DNA of 61,290 nt from an uncultured Eubacteriales bacterium (GTDB lineage Bacteria; Bacillota; Clostridia; TANB77; CAG-508): the NCBI GenBank assembly GCA_949288185.1, contig CASEIZ010000049.1:1-61290 (forward strand). The letters run 5' to 3'. The first letter of the stretch is position 1. Each line of letters opens with the position of its first letter. The position numbers and the translations under genes were made by a program. The notes under the pieces are model-generated. The model did not search any database and was not told the DNA's origin. It worked only from the letters and a program-made list of their open reading frames with translations. Of this stretch, positions 38,874 to 46,817 are shown one piece after another.

Positions 38874-40019
38874 ATGAAGATAAGATATTTTGATAATGCA
38901 GCAACTACGAAGGTGAAAAAGGAAGTAGTGGATAAAATGTTTCCTTATTTTGTAGAATCTTATGGAAATCCATCATCATTATATACACTAGGAAGAACAG
39001 CCAAGGTAGGAATAGAAAAAGCAAGGAAACATGTTGCCAATTTAATCAACTGTGATAAAAATGAAATTTATTTTACAAGTGGAGGAACAGAAAGTGATAA
39101 TACAGCATTAAAAGGAATTATGTATTTAAATAAAAACAAAGGAAAACATGTAATAACAACAAAGATAGAACACCATGCCATATTAAATAGTTGTAAAACA
39201 CTAGAAGAAAATGGATGTAAAGTAACCTATTTGAATGTCGACAAAGATGGAATTATCAATTTAGAAGAACTCGCAAATGCCATAACAGAAGATACAGTAT
39301 TGATTAGTGTGATGTTTGCCAATAATGAAATTGGTTCTATCCAACCAATTCAAAAAATAGGAGAAATTGCAAAAGAAAAAGGCATTATTTTCCATACAGA
39401 TGCTGTTCAAGCTTGTGCCAATGTAAGAATTGATGTTAAAGAAATGCATATTGACATGTTGTCTTTGTCAGGACACAAAATAGGAGCACCGAAAGGAATA
39501 GGTGCATTATATGTACGTAAAAATATTGAATTTAAAAATTTAATTGATGGAGGGCATCAAGAAAGAGACAAAAGAGCAGGAACTGAAAATGTACCTGGAA
39601 TGATAGGATTAGGAGAAGCTTGTAGAATTGCGAAAAATAATATGGATCTTCATATAAATAAATTGAAAGAATTGAGAGATTTTTATTTTTCTGAAGTGCA
39701 AAATCAGATTCAAAATATAAAAATCAATGGTTCTATGGAGCATCGATTACCAGGAAATAGCAATATATCATTTAAAGGAATCAATGGGAGTGAATTACTC
39801 ATGAAATTGGATGAAAAAGGAATTTGTGCATCTGCAGGAAGTGCTTGTTCTTCTGGAAGTAGTATGCCATCACATGTATTAACTGCCATTGGACTCACAA
39901 GTGAATATGCAGAAGGAACTTTGAGAGTGACTTTCGGGGATGAAAATACCAAAGAAGATGTGGAATATTTAGTAGAAAATTTGACACAAACTGTAAAAGA
40001 AATAAGGGCTAATTCATAG
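38874..40019 (+). CDS. cysteine desulfurase (NifS/IscS family)
   Basis: A PLP enzyme that releases sulfur from cysteine as a persulfide for Fe-S cluster or thio-cofactor synthesis. 381 residues. PLP-binding Lys202 is in SGHKIGAPKG; the persulfide Cys325 is in SAGSACSSGS. GGAAG precedes the ATG at 38874, which gives the canonical start RYFDNAATTKV; the in-frame ATG at 38847 lacks support. There is no scaffold gene next to it; the neighbour on the other strand overlaps its last 11 bp. Confidence 0.95.
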   Translation: MKIRYFDNAATTKVKKEVVDKMFPYFVESYGNPSSLYTLGRTAKVGIEKARKHVANLINCDKNEIYFTSGGTESDNTALKGIMYLNKNKGKHVITTKIEHHAILNSCKTLEENGCKVTYLNVDKDGIINLEELANAITEDTVLISVMFANNEIGSIQPIQKIGEIAKEKGIIFHTDAVQACANVRIDVKEMHIDMLSLSGHKIGAPKGIGALYVRKNIEFKNLIDGGHQERDKRAGTENVPGMIGLGEACRIAKNNMDLHINKLKELRDFYFSEVQNQIQNIKINGSMEHRLPGNSNISFKGINGSELLMKLDEKGICASAGSACSSGSSMPSHVLTAIGLTSEYAEGTLRVTFGDENTKEDVEYLVENLTQTVKEIRANS

Positions 40020-41613
40020 CCCCTAAAATAGATAAACTTGTTTTAATTCCATCAACAGCAGCAGACATGATACCACCAGCATATCCTGCACCTTCTCCGC
40101 AAGGATAAATTCCCTCTATATTAGATACAAATTTAGTATTTCTAGGAATCTTTACAGGTGAAGAGCTTCTGGTTTCAACACCAGTCAAAATACTATCAGG
40201 ATGAGCAAATCCTTTTAGTTTTTTGTCAAAGTATAAGATTCCTTCTTTTAAAGTAGAAGAAACGAAGTTTGGAAGAATTTCGTTTAAATTTGATAAGGTT
40301 GTTCCCGGCAAGTAAGAAGGAGTAACTAATCCAAGGGTAGAAGATTTTTGATTATTTAAAAAGTCTTCTACTTTTTGGATCGGTGCAAAATAATTAGAAC
40401 CACCTAATATAAATGCTTTTTCTTCTAAATCCTTTTGAAAATAGATACCAGCTAAAGGAGAAGTATCTGTAAAATCTTCTGGTGTTACATTGACTAATAG
40501 AGCAGAATTGGCATTTTTACCATTTCTTAAATAGGTACTCATACCATTTGTAACAATGGTATGTTCTTCACTAGAAGAGGCAATAACTGTTCCTCCCGGG
40601 CACATACAAAATGTATAACAAGAACGACCATTTGGAGAATGGTATGCTAATTTATATTCTGCAGGAGGTAATTGCAATTTCGGATTTTCTCCATATTGTG
40701 CTTGATTAATCATCTCTTGAAGATGCTCAATTCGAACACCTACAGAAAAGTTTTTCTTTTCCATCATGATTCCATTTTTGTATAGTAATTCAAAAGTATC
40801 TCTAGAACTATGACCAATTGCTAAAATTAAATGATTGGTAGTAAGTTCAAAATTGGTATTATCTTCTACATTTTTTAGTAATACCGAATATACTGTATTA
40901 TTTTTGACAGTAAAATTAATAAATTTTGTATGAAAATAAAATTTACCACCTTTTGATATGATATAGTTTCTCATATTTCTGATAATATCAATTAATTTAT
41001 CTGTTCCAATATGTGGCTTAGATAAATATAAAATTTCTTTTGGTGCACCAAAATTGACAAATTCTTTTAAAACTTTTTGGCATAAAGGGTTATGAATGCC
41101 AGTTGTTAATTTTCCATCTGAAAATGTACCAGCACCACCTTCGCCAAACTGTACATTTGAAAAAGGATTTAATTGTCTATTATGTAGAAAACCATCTACA
41201 TCTTGTTTCCTATCATCAACTGTTTTTCCTTGTTCAATAATAATAGGGGATATACCATGTTGTACAAGGGTTAAAGCAGAAAATAGTCCAGCAGGACCTG
41301 CTCCAACAATGATAGGAGAAGGACAAGCTTTTAAAGTATTTAAAAAACTTGTATGGATACGGTTATTTATATCTTTTTCAATATCTGGTATTTCCACTTT
41401 TGAAATATGAGGATATTTGTTTTCATCTTTTACTTGAATATCAATCGTATGATTAAAAAATATATCATTTTTCTTTCTAGCATCAATTGATTTTTTAGAG
41501 ATATTCCATTCTAGCACATCAGAAGGATGGATGTGATATTTATGAAGGACAAAATCAATTAATGATTCATCAGATATATTTTCTCTGATTTTTATATTGT
41601 GAATTCTTAACAT
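40009..41613 (-). CDS. FAD-dependent dehydrogenase (COG2509-like)
   Basis: 534 residues. An N-terminal ~95-residue module precedes the FAD-binding Rossmann motif VGAGPAGLFSALTLVQHGISPIIIEQG. Then come FGEGGAGTFSDGKLTTG, LAIGHSSRDTFELL, TRSSSPVKIPR and the C-terminal FAD contact GIYPCGEGAGYAGGIMSAAVDGI. This order marks the widespread uncharacterised flavoprotein family often annotated as 'FAD-dependent protein'. The oxidation substrate is unknown. AAAGGAG precedes the ATG. Its 3' end overlaps the convergent cysteine desulfurase gene by 11 bp. Confidence 0.92.
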   Translation of the reverse strand: MLRIHNIKIRENISDESLIDFVLHKYHIHPSDVLEWNISKKSIDARKKNDIFFNHTIDIQVKDENKYPHISKVEIPDIEKDINNRIHTSFLNTLKACPSPIIVGAGPAGLFSALTLVQHGISPIIIEQGKTVDDRKQDVDGFLHNRQLNPFSNVQFGEGGAGTFSDGKLTTGIHNPLCQKVLKEFVNFGAPKEILYLSKPHIGTDKLIDIIRNMRNYIISKGGKFYFHTKFINFTVKNNTVYSVLLKNVEDNTNFELTTNHLILAIGHSSRDTFELLYKNGIMMEKKNFSVGVRIEHLQEMINQAQYGENPKLQLPPAEYKLAYHSPNGRSCYTFCMCPGGTVIASSSEEHTIVTNGMSTYLRNGKNANSALLVNVTPEDFTDTSPLAGIYFQKDLEEKAFILGGSNYFAPIQKVEDFLNNQKSSTLGLVTPSYLPGTTLSNLNEILPNFVSSTLKEGILYFDKKLKGFAHPDSILTGVETRSSSPVKIPRNTKFVSNIEGIYPCGEGAGYAGGIMSAAVDGIKTSLSILGAMN

Positions 41614-41694
41614 GAAAAACTCCTTTTATTTGTAGTTTATTAGTAAGTTAATTATATACTAGGTAAGAGGAATAATCAAGTTATCAAAATTTTT

Positions 41695-41921
41695 CAATTT
41701 CAGAATTCTCCTCGGAAGGGGGGATGTATTATTTTTGAATTATTGACGAATGTGCCGTGAAATAGATGTATAAATTCTTAGTTTTAAATAAATGAGGAAG
41801 CGCGAATTCTTGCAGCGAGAGGCTCATTTATTTAAAGCTTAGAATTTATAATCTATGTAGCAAGCCGAGGAAATAATTCAAAAATAATACATCCCCCCTT
41901 CCGAGGAGAATTCTGAAACTG
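41695..41921. repeat. long palindromic element (copy C, related apex)
   Basis: The outer arms CAATTTCAGAATTCTCCTCG (from 41695) and its reverse complement (to 41921) pair over about 45 bp with one mismatch, including a GGGGGG run. A second stem follows inward, and the apex reads AAATAAATGAGGAAGC...GAGAGGCTCATTTATTT. The outer sequence differs from copies A and B, but the apical GAGGAA/GAGGCTC motif is shared. It lies between the divergent genes at 41613 and 41983, filling most of the 369-bp gap. Confidence 0.85.
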
Positions 41922-41982
41922 AAAATGAAAAGTATTTACAAACCAAGCAAAATAGTATAAAATAGTAAAAAATAAAAGGGAG

Positions 41983-42372
41983 TTGAGTACGATCGAAATA
42001 ACACAAAAATCTTTTCTATTAAGATATGGAGCAGCTTTAATTATATTTACAGAATTACTCATAATTTGTATGATGATAGTACTATATTTTATAGGTGGAA
42101 ATTACATTCCTGCTTTGGTTATACTATTTTTATCTCCTTTATTAGGTAGTGTAATTGCAGGAAGACGTCTAAAAAAATATAAAAAAGTATTATTTACAGA
42201 AAAAATAAACAAATATTTTATCATTATAAATGTTCTATTATATATAGGAATATATGTAATGAATTTTAAATTAAATGTAACTTTTATAGCTATATATATT
42301 ATAGGAGCATTAATAGGATTTTTTATAGCAAAGAAATCAGTTGAAAAAATAAAAGCAAATATGCAAAAATAA
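41983..42372 (+). CDS. small membrane protein, four helices
   Basis: Up to 129 residues, not recognised by family. Four predicted membrane helices (LIIFTELLIICMMIVLYFIGG; YIPALVILFLSPLLGSVIAG; YFIIINVLLYIGIYVMNF; VTFIAIYIIGALIGFFIAK), with Lys-rich loops. The TTG at 41983 directly abuts AAAGGGAG, leaving no spacer. ACG (41989) or ATC (41992) in the same frame would have 6-9 nt, so a rare start codon is possible. It lies 64 bp upstream of tcdA. Confidence 0.7.
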   Translation: MSTIEITQKSFLLRYGAALIIFTELLIICMMIVLYFIGGNYIPALVILFLSPLLGSVIAGRRLKKYKKVLFTEKINKYFIIINVLLYIGIYVMNFKLNVTFIAIYIIGALIGFFIAKKSVEKIKANMQK

Positions 42373-42436
42373 TATGCTGAAAATCATTTAACAAATTTTC
42401 AGTAATGGAAAATAAAAAATAAGAAAGAAGAAACAA

Positions 42437-43129
42437 ATGGAAGAAGAATGGAAATCAAGAACAGAATTATTAATTGGAAAAGATAACATACAAAAATTAG
42501 CAAATAGTAAAGTTATTGTATATGGAATAGGTGGTGTCGGTTCATTTGTTGTTGAAGGATTGGTAAGAGCAGGCGTAGAAAATATTATTTTGGTAGATAA
42601 TGATGTGATTGCGCCTAGTAATTTAAATAGACAAATTCATGCAACCATTCCCAATATAGGAAAATTAAAAGTAGACTGTATGAAAGAAAGAATTTTATCT
42701 ATCAATCCTAAGGTAAATGTAGAAACATATATACCTCAAAGCGTAGAAAATGGAGAAGAAACACTTATAGACAATACAATAGATTATGTGGTAGATGCAG
42801 TAGACACGATTACAACAAAATTAAAATTAGTTCAAAGAGCAAAAGAGAAACAAGTTCCGATTATTTCTTGTATGGGAACAGGAAATAAATTAGACCCAAC
42901 CAAATTTGAGATAGCGGATATTTATAAAACCTCAGTATGTCCACTAGCAAAAGTCATGAGAAAAGAATTAAAGAAAAGGGGCATACAGGAGTTAAAAGTT
43001 TTATATTTCAAAGAAGAACCAATAAAACATGATATGGAATCTAGAACACCTGCTAGTATATCTTTCGTTCCATCTGTTGCAGGGATGATGATAGCGGGAG
43101 AAGTGATTAAAGATATAATAAAAAAATAG
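42437..43129 (+). CDS. tcdA: tRNA threonylcarbamoyladenosine dehydratase (ThiF/E1-like)
   Basis: 230 residues. The N-terminal ATP-binding Rossmann motif is GIGGVGSFVVEGLVRAG, then LVDNDVIAPSNLNRQI and VVDAVDTITTKLKLV, as in ThiF/MoeB/TcdA proteins. The length and the ending (SRTPASISFVPSVAGMMIAGEVIKDI) fit TcdA, which cyclises t6A37 in tRNA to ct6A using ATP. A ThiF or MoeB role is less likely because no ThiS/MoaD partner lies nearby. Confidence 0.9.
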   Translation: MEEEWKSRTELLIGKDNIQKLANSKVIVYGIGGVGSFVVEGLVRAGVENIILVDNDVIAPSNLNRQIHATIPNIGKLKVDCMKERILSINPKVNVETYIPQSVENGEETLIDNTIDYVVDAVDTITTKLKLVQRAKEKQVPIISCMGTGNKLDPTKFEIADIYKTSVCPLAKVMRKELKKRGIQELKVLYFKEEPIKHDMESRTPASISFVPSVAGMMIAGEVIKDIIKK

Positions 43130-43426
43130 TTTTATAGGACATAAAAATCTTGTGGTTAGATTTCGATTAGTAATTAAATAAAGTATTTTTGGTACAAATG
43201 TGCTTGAAATGCTTTATTTTATTATGGCTATATGATACAATATGTGTAAATTTTTATACCAATATTTCTCTTTTTAGATTCAACATATAACACAAGTAAA
43301 CAGCCCAATAATTATTGGAAAGGAGGAATTTCCTGTGAGTTGAACAGTATCTATTATTTTTTTCTATGAAGTAGAAAGTAATAAACTTCAAGTAAGTCAA
43401 CATTGTAAATATTAAGGAGGAGAAAA

Positions 43427-43645
43427 ATGCAGTACAGAATTAATGACAAAAACGAAAGAATATATGTAGAATGTCGGAAAGACGAAGAAAGCAATTGGTG
43501 GACATGTGCAGGTTTTGATGGGAATTCTAGATTAATTTTTTATGGCGATTTACCAGATGAAATGTGCAGGAAAATTGAAGAATTTTTGGAATCACAATGT
43601 ATTCATATTGATGAAAATTGGATAGCATATTGTTTAATAAACTAA
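43427..43645 (+). CDS. small hypothetical protein
   Basis: 72 residues, preceded by AAGGAGGAG, which supports it as a real gene. Acidic, with several Trp and Cys (CRKDEESNWWTCAGFDG; MCRKIEEFLESQCIH). No membrane segment. Function is unknown. The ~297-bp gap upstream holds TTATTT/TACAAT promoter-like boxes near 43220-43245 and an AAAGGAGG site at 43321-43328 that does not lead to a plausible reading frame. Confidence 0.65.
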   Translation: MQYRINDKNERIYVECRKDEESNWWTCAGFDGNSRLIFYGDLPDEMCRKIEEFLESQCIHIDENWIAYCLIN

Positions 43646-43668
43646 AGGTTATAGGAAATGTAAATAAT

Positions 43669-43716
43669 AAGATATAGCTAAAGGTCTTAGATTTTAGCTA
43701 TATCTTGTTATTTTTA
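43669..43716 (+). terminator. terminator of the gene at 43427
   Basis: A 14-bp arm (43669-43682) pairs perfectly with 43693-43706, followed by GTTATTTTTA. The rest of the 43646-44039 gap is AT-rich with a small GAGATAC/GTATCTC hairpin near 43760 and the promoter below. Confidence 0.8.
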
Positions 43717-43932
43717 TAGTTAATCTTTTTAATCTAGGAAAGTATAAAAAGGCAGGAAAGAGATACAGATAGTATCTCATAAACACATAGAAAAGTAAGT
43801 TTTCTAGTGCTCTTTAAAAGTAAAAAAATTACAGAAGAAATACAGAACAATAAAAAGGTGAAAAATGCTAGATATAACTGATATGTAATAATAAATAAAA
43901 CATTCATAAATCAAATAAATTTTGAAAAAATA

Positions 43933-43961
43933 TTGATTGGTAAATAAAAACATGATACAAT
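43933..43961 (+). promoter_or_regulatory. promoter of the gene at 44040
   Basis: TTGATT (43933-43938), a 17-bp spacer and TACAAT (43956-43961). Confidence 0.6.
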
Positions 43962-44039
43962 ACAAATGTTCGCACAACAATAATATTACTGCTGAAATAA
44001 TAGAAAGTGAATAATTTATTATACGTGGAGGTATGTATT

Positions 44040-44534
44040 ATGGGAACAAATTATTATTTTACACCCAAGAAATTTGAATTAGGAAGAATCAAAAAGTTAT
44101 ATGAAGATTATTCATCTAAATTGGACAAACTATTAAAGGACTATATAAAATCGTATAATAAATTGTGTAATGAAATGTCAAAAGAAACAAATGATTTATT
44201 CGAAAGCCAAGAATTATCAGACTATAATAATTGGTGGAATTATATGCATTTAGCAGAAATAGAATATCCTGAATTACATATATGTAAAATAAGTATGGGC
44301 TGGAAACCATTATTTGAGGCAACAAAATTCTATGGTAATGTCAAAGAGCTAAAAGAATTTTATAATAAAAATAAAGATAGAATACATATAGAAGATGAGT
44401 ATGGAGAAGAACAAGATATAGATGAATTATTTCAATTTATAGATATGAAATATAAAGATAAAAATAGTCAATCGCATACAGATGCTTATAAAGATGGACA
44501 AGGATACGAGTGGGTATCACACAATTTTTCATAA
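44040..44534 (+). CDS. MGTNYY-type hypothetical protein, phage-associated family
   Basis: 164 residues, starting at the ATG after GGAGG (44027-44031) rather than at the in-frame GTG at 44007. The start MGTNYYF and the central segment ELHICKISMGWKPLFEA recall small proteins common in phages and prophages, which begin MGTNYY and carry an L/IHIGKSSxGW motif. Here that motif is altered (CKISMGW). Function is unknown. It lies in a patch of small accessory genes with a broken toxin gene, which suggests a mobile-element remnant. Confidence 0.7.
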   Translation: MGTNYYFTPKKFELGRIKKLYEDYSSKLDKLLKDYIKSYNKLCNEMSKETNDLFESQELSDYNNWWNYMHLAEIEYPELHICKISMGWKPLFEATKFYGNVKELKEFYNKNKDRIHIEDEYGEEQDIDELFQFIDMKYKDKNSQSHTDAYKDGQGYEWVSHNFS

Positions 44535-44562
44535 ATTTGTTTTAAAATATAGATAAACTTAG

Positions 44563-44718
44563 CAAAATGATTTGGATTCATTACATATTGCATATGCTGA
44601 AAGTTTTAATATAGATTATTTTATTACAACAGATAAATTTCTAATTAATGCATCTAAAAGAGCAGGATTAAAAATGAAAGTTATGAACCCAATAGAATTT
44701 GTCATGGAGGTGATTTAA
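44563..44718 (+). pseudogene. PIN-domain toxin fragment (VapC-like), C-terminal end
   Basis: In the frame ending at the TAA 44716-44718, the sequence reads DLDSLHIAYAESFNIDYFITTDKFL...MNPIEFVMEVI. DSLHIAYAE followed by FITTD is the C-terminal signature of PIN nucleases. An in-frame TAG at 44560-44562 and the missing N-terminal half show that the gene is truncated. Its last codon abuts the ATG of the next small gene, as in a toxin-antitoxin pair. Confidence 0.7.
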
Positions 44719-44916
44719 ATGGGAGAAACATTAAGAAAATTAGAAAGAGTTAGAGATAAAGGTTTAAAAATATTAAAGGAAAATTTAACACCTGTAGAAT
44801 TGATAGAATTCCTACAAATTATAAGCAATGGAACAGGAGATTATACAAAGGAAAAATATGAAAACGATGAAGAATTAACAATAAAAGATTTTGAAAAATA
44901 TATAGCAGAAAAATAA
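44719..44916 (+). CDS. small protein, possible orphan antitoxin
   Basis: 65 residues, helical and charged (LRKLERVRDKGLKILKENLTPVELIEFLQIIS...EELTIKDFEKYIAEK). GGAGGTGAT precedes the ATG. It starts immediately after the stop codon of the PIN fragment, so it may be a partner left after loss of the toxin. No DNA-binding motif is certain. The family is not recognised. Confidence 0.65.
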   Translation: MGETLRKLERVRDKGLKILKENLTPVELIEFLQIISNGTGDYTKEKYENDEELTIKDFEKYIAEK

Positions 44917-44927
44917 AATACAAATTC

Positions 44928-44958
44928 AAACTACTCTTAAATGCAGGAGTAGTTTTTC
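44928..44958 (+). terminator. terminator before spoIIID
   Basis: AAACTACTC (44928-44936) pairs with GAGTAGTTT (44947-44955), followed by TT. Confidence 0.8.
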
Positions 44959-45046
44959 TATATACGGATAAAACAAAAAGTTCTAACTCATAAAATATAG
45001 GAATACAATTAAACAAAAGTATTCTAAATAGAAGGAGTTAGAATAA

Positions 45047-45313
45047 ATGAAAGGTGTATCAATAGAAGAACGTGCAATAGAACTTGCACAATATATCATA
45101 GACTCAAAAGATACAGTAAGAGGTGCAGCCAAAAAATTTGGGATTAGTAAAAGTACAGTACACAAAGATGTATCAGAAAGATTAAAAAAAATCAATCCAA
45201 GTTTAGCACATGAGGTAAGGAAAGTATTAGACGAAAATAAAGCAGAAAGACATATAAGAGGAGGGATGGCGACAAAATTAAAATATAGTCATTTACATGA
45301 GCATAAAGCATAA
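45047..45313 (+). CDS. spoIIID: sporulation transcriptional regulator SpoIIID
   Basis: 88 residues, the expected size. SpoIIID is a small mother-cell DNA-binding protein that activates or represses many sigma-E genes. The helix-turn-helix is VRGAAKKFGISKSTVHKDVSERL, followed by the basic C-terminal extension (KAERHIRGGMATKLKYSH) that contacts flanking DNA. AAGGAG lies before the ATG. It starts the sporulation block (yabG, veg, sipL, yunB). Confidence 0.97.
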   Translation: MKGVSIEERAIELAQYIIDSKDTVRGAAKKFGISKSTVHKDVSERLKKINPSLAHEVRKVLDENKAERHIRGGMATKLKYSHLHEHKA

Positions 45314-45426
45314 AATGAGGCAAATAGAGATATAGAATTAAGATTAGTTACTGAATAAATAAGAAATCACCAATTTACAAAAATCGACATAGAATATAAT
45401 AGCTTAACTTTTAAGGTGGTATTCAT

Positions 45427-46242
45427 ATGGAAAAGATAAAAATTGGTGATATAGTAGGAAGAAAATCATATAATAAAGATATTTTATTTCGTGTAAAAAA
45501 CATAATAGATACAAAAGTAGGTCAAATTGCTATTTTAATAGGAATTATAGAAAGAGTAGAAGCTGATAGTAACATAAGTGACTTAGAAAAAGTAAGTGAA
45601 GAAAGAATACAGCAAGATTTAAATAACATACAAAAAAGAATAGAAGGCAAAATTAAGCGATTAGATAAAATAGAAGAAAATAGAAATAAATATACAATAA
45701 CAGGAAAAATCTTGCATTTAGATGGAGACAAAAAATATAGCGAAAAATCGTACAGATATTATAAAAAATTAGGTTTAAATGCTATTGTAAAAAATATACC
45801 AGAATATAAACAACCAAAAGTAGTATACAATCTTTTGAAAATATATCAGCCAGATATATTAGTGATAACAGGACATGATGGAATGATAAAGAAAAATGCA
45901 AGATATGATGATTTATATAACTATCGTAACTCAAAATATTTTATAGAAACGGTAAAAGAAGCAAGAAAATATGATAAAGAAACCAATAAAAGGTTAGTTA
46001 TATTTGCAGGTGCTTGTCAGAGTTATTTTGAAGCATTAATTTGTGCAGGAGCTAATTTTGCATCTTCACCAGGAAGAATTTTAATAGACTTTATAGATCC
46101 TTTAATTGTAGCTGAAAAAATAGCGGTAACAGAAAGATATAAATATATAACGATTGAGGATATAGAAAACGAATTAAGAGATGGAAAAAAAGGTGTTAGT
46201 GGAATAGGAGCAAATGGAAAAATGTATAAGATTACAAGATGA
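45427..46242 (+). CDS. yabG: sporulation protease YabG
   Basis: 271 residues. YabG is a sporulation-specific peptidase that processes spore coat proteins in the mother cell. Recognised by GDIVGRKSYNKDILFRV, LHLDGDKKYSEKSYRYYKKLG, ITGHDGMIKKN, and the region FAGACQSYFEALICAGANFASSPGRILIDFIDPLIVAEKIAVT with a candidate catalytic Cys (FAGACQS) and His (GHDGM). Located 114 bp after spoIIID; AAGGTGG lies upstream of the ATG. Confidence 0.93.
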   Translation: MEKIKIGDIVGRKSYNKDILFRVKNIIDTKVGQIAILIGIIERVEADSNISDLEKVSEERIQQDLNNIQKRIEGKIKRLDKIEENRNKYTITGKILHLDGDKKYSEKSYRYYKKLGLNAIVKNIPEYKQPKVVYNLLKIYQPDILVITGHDGMIKKNARYDDLYNYRNSKYFIETVKEARKYDKETNKRLVIFAGACQSYFEALICAGANFASSPGRILIDFIDPLIVAEKIAVTERYKYITIEDIENELRDGKKGVSGIGANGKMYKITR

Positions 46243-46348
46243 AATATGATTGTAACATAATTGTAACACAAAAGTAATATTAGAAACAAAAATTGATATA
46301 ACTCTTTAAAATCAAGTGTTTCAAAGGTTTTACAACAATATACATTTT

Positions 46349-46377
46349 TTGACTTTTTTCCCTTAAAATGCTATAAT
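46349..46377 (+). promoter_or_regulatory. strong sigma-A promoter of veg
   Basis: TTGACT (46349-46354), an exact 17-bp spacer and consensus TATAAT (46372-46377). In Bacillus subtilis the veg promoter is among the strongest known, which this near-consensus pair recalls. GCTATC (46381-46386) can pair with GATAGC (46401-46406), enclosing the ribosome binding site just before the ATG. Confidence 0.85.
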
Positions 46378-46406
46378 CAAGCTATCTTAAGGGAGTAGGT
46401 GATAGC

Positions 46407-46706
46407 ATGATTTGTAAAAATGACATAGCAAATCTAAAAACTGACATCTTAGAGAAAGTGGGGCAAAAGATAATTGTCAAAGGGTCTTTAGGTAGAAGTA
46501 AAGCCTTTGAAAAAGAAGCTACAATAGAAAAAGCATATCCAAATATTTTTGTAGTAAAATATGAGGAAAATAATAGAAATGTAACATATAGTTATACAGA
46601 TGTTTTAACAAGAACAGTAGAGGTTGAAGTATTTGATGGAGATTCATATAGTCCATTAATACCACCACCAGTTAACATGAAGAAGAAAAAAACAACAGAA
46701 CTATAA
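46407..46706 (+). CDS. veg: Veg family protein
   Basis: 99 residues. Veg proteins are small, abundant, conserved Firmicute proteins; in Bacillus subtilis Veg influences biofilm formation. Recognised by the SH3-like core GQKIIVKGSLGRSKAFEKEATIEKAYPNIFVVKY and YSYTDVLTRTVEV. The Lys-rich C-terminal tail is normal. GGGAG/AGGTGAT lies upstream of the ATG inside a possible hairpin. Independent strong promoter and terminator. Confidence 0.93.
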   Translation: MICKNDIANLKTDILEKVGQKIIVKGSLGRSKAFEKEATIEKAYPNIFVVKYEENNRNVTYSYTDVLTRTVEVEVFDGDSYSPLIPPPVNMKKKKTTEL

Positions 46707-46717
46707 ACTATACGAAA

Positions 46718-46747
46718 GGGAAAACTTGAAAGGGTTTTCTTTTTTTT
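46718..46747 (+). terminator. terminator of veg
   Basis: GAAAAC (46720-46725) pairs with GTTTTC (46734-46739), followed by eight T. Confidence 0.8.
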
Positions 46748-46817
46748 GTGTTTTTGTTATAAATCAGCATTTACCTTCATATATATAGAATAAAGAAAAA
46801 TGATAAGGAGGTAAATA

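Noticed and set aside
41096..41410. Open frame antisense to the flavoprotein gene
   Set aside because: Lies fully inside a well-conserved coding region on the other strand with no supporting start signals.
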